The notes under the pieces: generated by a model
What the model was told of the DNA's origin: nothing
What the model saw: only the letters and a program-made list of their open reading frames with translations
Databases searched by the model: none
Program-made: the position numbers and the translations under genes
From: JALOLG01 sp963776935
GTDB lineage: Bacteria; Actinomycetota; Acidimicrobiia; Acidimicrobiales; Ilumatobacteraceae
Assembly (NCBI GenBank): GCA_963776935.1
Contig: CAVZOP010000014.1
Coordinates: forward strand, 62,001-126,000
Reading direction: 5' to 3'
DNA: 64,000 nt
Shown here: piece by piece, positions 58,993 through 64,000 of the stretch
Layout of the letters: each line of letters opens with the position of its first letter
Numbering within the stretch: the first letter of the stretch is position 1

Positions 58993-60152
58993 ATGGCATC
59001 GAGCAGGGCGACGACACCGACGACGGGGACGACCGCGACCGCCACCATCCAGCGGCTCGACGTGTCCGAGCACACGCTGGCCGTGCATTGGGACGACGCG
59101 GTCACGTCCGAGTACCCATGGTTGTGGCTGCGGGACCACGCTCACGACGCGGCCACGTTGCACCCGGTCACCCAGCAACGCCAGCTGTACACGGCGGGCG
59201 TCGACCCCGATCTGCGCGGTGCTGCGGCGCGCATCGACGGCGACGACGTGGCGGTGACGTGGGAGGACGAGACGCTGCCGTCGCGACTACCGATCGACTT
59301 CCTGGCCCGCTTCCGCCAACCGCGTCCGGCTCGCGTGGCGTTCGACGTCGATCGCGTGCTGTGGGATCGCGCGACTCATCGCCGAGCAGTGGCCGACGGT
59401 GGAGTACCGCGAGGTGATCGACGGCGACGACGGTGTCGGCGGAGTGGCTGCGTCGGGTCGCCACCTACGGGTTCTGCATCGTCGAGGGCACGCCGGTCAC
59501 CGTCGAGGCCAGCCAGGAGCTGATCCGCCGCGTCGGCTACATCCGCGAGACGATCTTCGGTGGGTTCTGGGACTTTCAGGCCGACCTGTCGAAGGCCGAC
59601 ACCGCGTACACGAACCTCGAACTGCTACCGCACACCGATGGCACGTATTCCCACGACGCCCCCGGGCTCCAGCTCCTCCACTGCCTCGCCTTCGACGGCA
59701 CGGGCGGCGAGTCCACCATGGTCGACGGATTCCGGATCGCCGACGAGCTTCGACGCGACGAGCCCGGCCATTACGAGGTGCTCTCGACCGTCGCCGTCCC
59801 GGGCCAGTACATCGGTGACGGTTCGCACCTCGTCGCCGCCCGGCCGGTGTTCCGCCACGACGCGACCGGCGTCCTGGTGCAGGTGTCGTTCAACAACGCC
59901 GATCGGGCACCGTTCCTCCTGCCGGCCGACGAGATGAACCACTTCTACGACGCGATGCGTGCGTTCGAGGTCCGCGCCAACGACCACCGGATGCAGTGGC
60001 GTCGGGTGCTGCGGCCCGGCTCGGCGATGTTGTTCGACAACTGGCGTGTCCTGCACGGGCGCACGTCGTACACCGGTCATCGTCATCTGTGCGGCGGCTA
60101 CGTGAACCGCGAGGACTTCGAGAGCAGACTCCGCGTCGTGCTCGACCGCTGA
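58993..60152 (+). pseudogene. Trimethyllysine/gamma-butyrobetaine hydroxylase-like dioxygenase, two frameshifts
   Basis: Three consecutive frames together give one family-like protein: IQRLDVSEHTLAVHWDDAVT to DVDRVLWDRA (first), IAEQWPTVEYREVIDGDDG (second, from about 59376), AEWLRRVATYGFCIVEGTPV to the end (third, from about 59432). The iron triad is intact in the third frame (LLPHTDGTYSHD and WRVLHGRTSY). Both shifts are explained by one extra base each. The N-terminal zinc cysteines are absent (YPWLWLRDHAHDAATLHP). Full length would be about 385 residues. Either pseudogene or two indel errors. Confidence 0.75.
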
Positions 60153-60396
60153 GGAGCGCGGCGCCGTCGCAGGGATGGACGCCCACCCGCCAACCACCCG
60201 CGGCGTGTATGCAGCGTCCGCGAGCGGTGGCGTCGCGACCGCAGCGCGGAGTCTGCCGGCGAGAGCCTTGACCGCCGGCTGACGGGGGCAGTGGACGGCA
60301 GCGGTACCTTGGCAGGCGAGAGGGAAGCATCGATCCGCGGGACCCAACTGGTCGCTCGTCCAGCGGGGAGCTACCGCGAACCCACCCCACTCCGTA

Positions 60397-60426
60397 CCAC
60401 GGTCCCGACACAGGTCGAGACCGTGG
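60397..60426 (+). promoter_or_regulatory. Hairpin in the 5' leader of the sortase gene
   Basis: CCACGGTC (60397-60404) pairs with GACCGTGG (60419-60426) around a 14-base loop, 20 bases upstream of the ATG at 60447. It could hide or expose the ribosome site at GGAAGGG. The region 60153-60396 shows no gene; an in-frame GTG at 60291 exists. Confidence 0.4.
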
Positions 60427-60446
60427 AAACCGGAAGGGAACGGGCG

Positions 60447-61370
60447 ATGCGGATTCCAGGCGGACGCGACAAGACCATTCACGCAGGTGCGGGCGCGTGC
60501 CTCGCCGCGGCGATCATCGTCGGTGCGTGCTACGTGTCGAGCGCGGCCGGCTCGACCGCGGCCCAGGTGGCCGAGCCAACCGGCCTGGCGGCGACGACAA
60601 CGACGACGACGACACGAGCGATGGCACCGGTCGCGCCCGTGGAACCAGCTGCCACGACGACGCCCGTACCACCGATGGAAACGGTCGCCACGGCGATGCC
60701 GGTCGCGGCGGTCGCCGAACAGCCGGCGCGTCCCGTCACGACGGAGAACGCAACCGACGTCACGGCGCCTGCCGACACCGCCGCGGAGACCACCGTGGCG
60801 ACACCCACAACCGTCGTCGCACCCGAGCAACCGATCGACATCCCGGAGACCGTGGAGCCCACCGTTGCGGAACCGACCAACCAGTCGACCTGCCGGACCG
60901 ACCTGCCCGGTGCCGTCATGACGATCGCGATGCCGGACATCTCGTACTGGTGTCCCGTGTACGCCGGTGGGCAGTCGGTCATCGACGCTGGTGTCGCCAC
61001 CGTGATCACCGCCAACCAGTCGAGCTTCGCACTTGCCGCGACTCCCGGCGCAGCGGGCACGTTGTGGATCACCGGCCACCGTTCATCGCACGGCGGGCCA
61101 TTCGCCGCGGTGCCGGACCTCGTCGATGGAGCGATCATCACCGTGTCCGACGAGGGCGGCAGTGCCTCGTACGTCATCGTCGGTCGGAGCTACGTGGAAG
61201 TCCGTGACGGCCTCGCCGTCGACGCGTCCGGTCAGACGACGGAATCGGCGACGCTGGACGCGGTACTCCGACCGGACCGCAACGCCGACCTTGCGCCGCG
61301 CCTGCTCCTGCAGACATGTGACGCCGAGAACTTCCGCTGGATGATCTACGCCGACCTGATCGAAGGCTGA
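60447..61370 (+). CDS. Sortase-like transpeptidase with long Thr/Pro/Ala linker
   Basis: 307 residues. A signal/anchor helix (about 12-32) is followed by a Thr-Ala-Pro-Glu-rich linker of about 115 residues. A C-terminal sortase domain carries H211 in LWITGHRSSHGGPFAAVPDL, C291 and R297 in RLLLQTCDAENFRW: the His-Cys-Arg triad. No sortase substrate with an LPxTG-type tail is adjacent. It would act at the cell surface. The poly-Thr run near residues 51-56 suggests O-glycosylation or length variation. Ribosome site GGAAGGGAAC lies about 6 bases before the ATG. Confidence 0.82.
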   Translation: MRIPGGRDKTIHAGAGACLAAAIIVGACYVSSAAGSTAAQVAEPTGLAATTTTTTTRAMAPVAPVEPAATTTPVPPMETVATAMPVAAVAEQPARPVTTENATDVTAPADTAAETTVATPTTVVAPEQPIDIPETVEPTVAEPTNQSTCRTDLPGAVMTIAMPDISYWCPVYAGGQSVIDAGVATVITANQSSFALAATPGAAGTLWITGHRSSHGGPFAAVPDLVDGAIITVSDEGGSASYVIVGRSYVEVRDGLAVDASGQTTESATLDAVLRPDRNADLAPRLLLQTCDAENFRWMIYADLIEG

Positions 61371-61404
61371 GCCCTCGACATCCACCGCCGTCCGGCCGTG
61401 ACGG

Positions 61405-61800
61405 TCACGATGGTCCGAGCAGATCCCACCGGTTGCCGGCGATGTCACGGAAGACCGCGACGCGGCCGTACGGCTCCGAGCGCGGCGGCGCCACGAAGTC
61501 GACACCGGCGGACACCATTCGGTCGAATGTCGCGTCGAAGTCGTCGACGCGGAGGAAGAAGCCGACCCGGCCCGCCACCTGCTTTCCGATCACGGCCGAC
61601 TGCTCGTCGCCGTCAGCGCGGGCGAGGAGGATGCCGGTCTCGCCGCCGGGAGGACGCACGACAACCCAACGCTTCGGGCGACCGTCGTTGGTCAGCGATG
61701 GAGAGTCCTCGATCAGATCGAAACCGAGCACGTCGACGAAGAACTCGATCGCCGGGTCGTACTCGTCGACCACGATCGCGACCAGATGAACGAATGACAT
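61405..61800 (-). CDS. VOC-family (glyoxalase/bleomycin-resistance-like) protein
   Basis: 131 residues, one VOC module. Pattern VHLVAIVVDEYDPAIEFFVD, VLGFDLIEDSPSLTNDGR and AGVDFVAPPRSEPYGRVAVF matches small single-domain members. Not related closely to the extradiol-type protein at 28756. May bind or isomerise a small compound; no catalytic triad can be assigned. Transcribed toward the sortase gene. Confidence 0.8.
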   Translation of the reverse strand: MSFVHLVAIVVDEYDPAIEFFVDVLGFDLIEDSPSLTNDGRPKRWVVVRPPGGETGILLARADGDEQSAVIGKQVAGRVGFFLRVDDFDATFDRMVSAGVDFVAPPRSEPYGRVAVFRDIAGNRWDLLGPS

Positions 61801-61861
61801 CCCGAGAGCTTGTCGTGCACCGCAATGTCGAACGGCATCCGACCGTGATGCGTCGTGCGGC

Positions 61862-62000
61862 TCACTCGGGTACGAGCTCGATCAGGGAGAGCGACGGCAT
61901 CGGCATCTCGAACGTGAGGTGCAACGCGTGATCGACAGGTTGCACGTCGGCGGGAGGCTCGAGGTCGACGAGCCGACTGAGACTGGGCGACGAGTCGTCG
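61862..62000 (-). pseudogene. Possible C-terminal remnant of a glycoside-hydrolase-like gene
   Basis: A frame of about 45 residues ends LHLTFEMPMPSLSLIELVPE, which resembles the C-terminal strand of GH39/xylosidase-type enzymes. It starts mid-domain after the stop of the membrane protein gene at 62004, with no start codon. It is too short for a gene and looks like a leftover. Similarity is by eye only. Confidence 0.35.
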
Positions 62001-62003
62001 GTG

Positions 62004-62342
62004 TCAGCCGGCGTGGGTCGCGGCGCTCACGATCAGGCCAACGAAGAACGCGACCACGAGCCCGACCCCGACCGCCACGGCGAAGCGTTGCTTCGACGGA
62101 TGCCGGAGAAATATCGGCACTGCCACGACGAGCATCGCGCCGCACGCGGCCATGCCGAACACGTCGTCCTCGAGGAGCGGTGGCCGCTCGGCCGGGCACG
62201 TGCCGCCGAACGTGTCGCAACTCCCGACGACCATGGCGAGAAAGATCATTCCCAGGCCGACTGCGACCGCGACGGCGATCGTCACGCCGGCCGCGATTTG
62301 CTGCAACAGACGCGGCCGCTCGTCAGAGCGAAGCTGCGCCAT
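62004..62342 (-). CDS. Small hypothetical membrane protein
   Basis: 112 residues with three hydrophobic segments (IAAGVTIAVAVAVGLGMIFL, GMAACGAMLVVAVPIFL, FAVAVGVGLVVAFFVGLIVS) and a Cys pair in GSCDTFGGTCPAE between the first and second helices. No recognisable family. It stands alone between a gene remnant and the serine hydrolase. Confidence 0.6.
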   Translation of the reverse strand: MAQLRSDERPRLLQQIAAGVTIAVAVAVGLGMIFLAMVVGSCDTFGGTCPAERPPLLEDDVFGMAACGAMLVVAVPIFLRHPSKQRFAVAVGVGLVVAFFVGLIVSAATHAG

Positions 62343-62410
62343 CGGTCGACCATAACGTTGTCGATCGGTGAAGCGTTCTGAGAAGTGTCCGCGGCCCGCC
62401 CTGGCGAGGG

Positions 62411-63551
62411 CTAGCCCGCGCCGGTCCGCAGTCGATCGAGCATCGCCCAGAGCGTGGCGTCGAACGTCGACAGCGCGGGCGCGCTTCCGGGTCCGCCTTG
62501 TCGCCGAGTCGGGCGACGACGAGATCGAGGTCTCGCGAGATGTACAGCTTCTGGTCGGCCTTGCCGAGCGCCGCCACGAGATCGGCAGGCGCGGTCGGGA
62601 TGAGCGATCCCGGCCGTGCGGGCGGTGTCGGGCCGGGCAGCATGAACGATTCCTGACCGTTCAGCCACCAGAGGTACCCGTACGACGCGTTGAACAGTTG
62701 GCTCGGCGCCAACGACTCGTCGAGCCACTGATCCGGCAAGCCCGGTTGCGACCGATCGAGGACCATCTGGCCGATCACGACGAGGTCGTTGGCGGTCGCC
62801 CGCATGCCGATTGGGGCGTACCCCTCGTCGGTGCGCCGTTCGTAGAACCCGGCGCCGCCGGCCCCGGCCGGCTCGAAGAGCCACTCGGTCGCGAGGTCGT
62901 CGACCGGTCGGCCGGTGGTGACGCTCAGGACCGCGAACAGCTCGCGAAGGCGCCGCTGTACAGCCAGCTGGTGCCCGGCGCCGCGACCAACGCCAGGCTG
63001 TCGTCGAGGCCGCTCGTCATCGTGAGCAGGTGTCGCACGGTGACCGTCGACGACTGTCCGTGTGGCGTCCAGCCGGAGCCGAGCACGTCGTCGACGAGTG
63101 TGTCGAGACCGATCAAACCGTCCGCGATCGCCCGGCCGACCAGCAACGACAACACGCTCTTCTGCGCCGACGCGATGTCACGCGTGTACGTGTCGTCGGT
63201 GCGGTACCACTCGTGCACCTTGAGCCCGCACTCCACGATCGAAAACGCCTCACCGTTGGTGACGGACAGGAACTCGTCGAGCTCGTCGAAGTTCGCACCC
63301 GACCAGGGTGCGGTCGCGGCAGTCGACGACGAGGTCGACGACGCCGGGGACGACCCTGTAGTGGTCGATGGGTCGGGCGGTGTGTCGATCGTGGTCGTCG
63401 TGGTCGTGGTCGTCGTGGTGGCCGTGACGTCAGTGGTCGTCGGATCGGACGTCAGCGTGACGGATTGCTCATCGCGACATGCCGCCAGCAGCCCTCCGAG
63501 CGCGGCACCGCCGGCGGCACGCATGAAGGTCCGACGCGAGTACACAACCAA
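62411..63551 (-). pseudogene. Serine hydrolase (beta-lactamase/DD-peptidase class C-like), two frameshifts
   Basis: The lipoprotein/Tat-like start MVVYSRRTFMRAAGGAALGG, then LLAAC, is followed by a Thr-rich linker and the S-x-x-K motif in DIASAQKSVLSLLVGRA. The frame then stops after SGAFASC. ELFAVLSVTTGRPVDDLATE to ADPE lies in a second frame, ending in a third frame with ALSTFDATLWAMLDRLRTGA. One missing base near 62943 and one near 62485 would restore a single protein of about 380 residues. The family is clear but either decayed or mis-sequenced. Confidence 0.72.
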
Positions 63552-63596
63552 CCTCTACCCGACGTTGATAAGAAAAGCCTGTGGTCGATGTGTGGG

Positions 63597-64000
63597 TCAT
63601 CCGTCGCCGCGCTCCTCGAGCGGCATCGGCCGCAGTCGCCCGCCGGCGATGGCCAGCGCGGACGTCACGATCCAGATGTCCGTCGCCGTGAGACCCACAC
63701 GTTGGAACAACCCAGTGGGCAGGCCGGTGGTCGTGAGGACCAGCGAGATCGCCGACACGGCGCCCGCGACCACCCCGGCCGCGGCGAGCGCACGTTGCCC
63801 CTGCTGCGACAGCGGGCGGGCAGCCAGCAGTGGGGTCGCGGCGAGCGTGACGTAACCGATCCCGGCAGCGACGCCGTGCCAGGTGTCGACCGTGGCGGAG
63901 CGATCGAGCGGGGTCGTCGCCACGGCCAGCGTGGCGATGCCCGTGGCGGCGGCAGTCATCCATGCCGAGCCACTCACGACCCTGCGGAGCGCCGATGCGT
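63597..64000 (-). CDS. DUF998-like membrane protein, partial at right edge
   Basis: At least 134 residues, and the frame is still open at the window edge (a GTG at 63977 is only one candidate start). Four hydrophobic segments are visible (VAAGIGYVTLAATPLLA, LAAAGVVAGAVSAISLVLTT and others), and the pattern resembles the C-terminal half of DUF998 proteins. It follows the serine hydrolase on the same strand side but the two are separated by about 45 bases. Confidence 0.6.
   Translation of the reverse strand, partial: ASALRRVVSGSAWMTAAATGIATLAVATTPLDRSATVDTWHGVAAGIGYVTLAATPLLAARPLSQQGQRALAAAGVVAGAVSAISLVLTTTGLPTGLFQRVGLTATDIWIVTSALAIAGGRLRPMPLEERGDG

Noticed and set aside
1..64000. CRISPR array, prophage, insertion sequence or integron
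   Set aside because: Repeats are palindromes or short tandems without spacers; no transposase, integrase, capsid or Cas-like frame was recognised.
1..64000. tRNA or rRNA genes
   Set aside because: No cloverleaf-like stretch or conserved rRNA segment was noticed in the gaps; most gaps are under 200 bases. A covariance-model search was not possible.

Overview
The window is high-GC, gene-dense bacterial DNA with actinobacterial traits: many GTG and occasional TTG starts, ATGA/GTGA stop-start overlaps, several promoters that appear to give leaderless mRNAs, many LLM (luciferase-like, F420/flavin) oxidoreductases, and an ECF-type sigma factor beside a membrane-bound sensor protein. The gene mix resembles marine Acidimicrobiia (Ilumatobacter-like), but that placement is an inference from gene content. 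I saw no rRNA, tRNA, CRISPR array, prophage or transposase gene.

Layout. 1-4747 (minus): a tightly overlapping five-gene operon with an M20 L-carbamoylase/allantoate-amidohydrolase-like enzyme, an N-carbamoyl-D-amino-acid hydrolase, a frameshifted SsnA-like amidohydrolase, an LLM oxidoreductase and a CoxS-like 2Fe-2S subunit that runs off the left edge. 4878-8942: two gamma-butyrobetaine-hydroxylase-like 2-oxoglutarate dioxygenases around a class II aldolase and an EamA transporter. 9288-10475: a methyltransferase. 10578-16296 (minus): a branched-chain-amino-acid-type ABC transporter (livKHMGF) ending in an SDR gene. 16599-19496: a MetE-like methyltransferase convergent with a stand-alone PEP-utilising (phosphohistidine-domain) protein. 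19672-22038: a sigma factor plus a one-TM protein with a beta-propeller and a dead hydrolase domain. 22257-30204: an MBL hydrolase, an esterase, a 2-keto-4-pentenoate-type hydratase, RidA, RraA, a CoxL-like molybdenum hydroxylase, an extradiol-type VOC protein and an ArsR-SRPBCC regulator. 30111-34803: an FAD oxidoreductase, two membrane proteins and an SDR. 34811-44498: a second MetE-like gene, divergent from a nine-gene plus-strand cluster (HAD, IMPase, LLM, second PEP-domain protein, SDR, amidase, hydrolase, small monooxygenase-fold protein, IclR). 44588-51435 (minus): SDR, HAD-NTF2 fusion, HsaA-like monooxygenase, and two LLM/alpha-beta-hydrolase pairs, divergent from a LysR regulator. 52491-55664: a zinc alcohol dehydrogenase, an intradiol dioxygenase, a deleted hydratase and a PqqC/TenA-like protein. 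55818-64000: a lipoprotein, a fifth LLM, a cyclase, a third (frameshifted) dioxygenase, a sortase, small membrane proteins and a frameshifted serine hydrolase.

Taken together this looks like a catabolic and uptake region: importers feed oxygenases (LLM, 2OG-Fe, HsaA-like, intradiol/extradiol), amide and carbamoyl hydrolases, esterases, SDRs, hydratase and aldolase-like enzymes, under ArsR, IclR, LysR and sigma/anti-sigma-type control. The most unusual theme is the twice-repeated association of a core-MetE-like methyltransferase with a PEP-synthase-type phosphohistidine protein that lacks its ATP-grasp domain. Two families of dispersed intergenic palindromes also recur, mostly between convergent genes. 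Six single-base frame disruptions in four genes, plus three gene remnants, point to local decay, sequencing error, or both.
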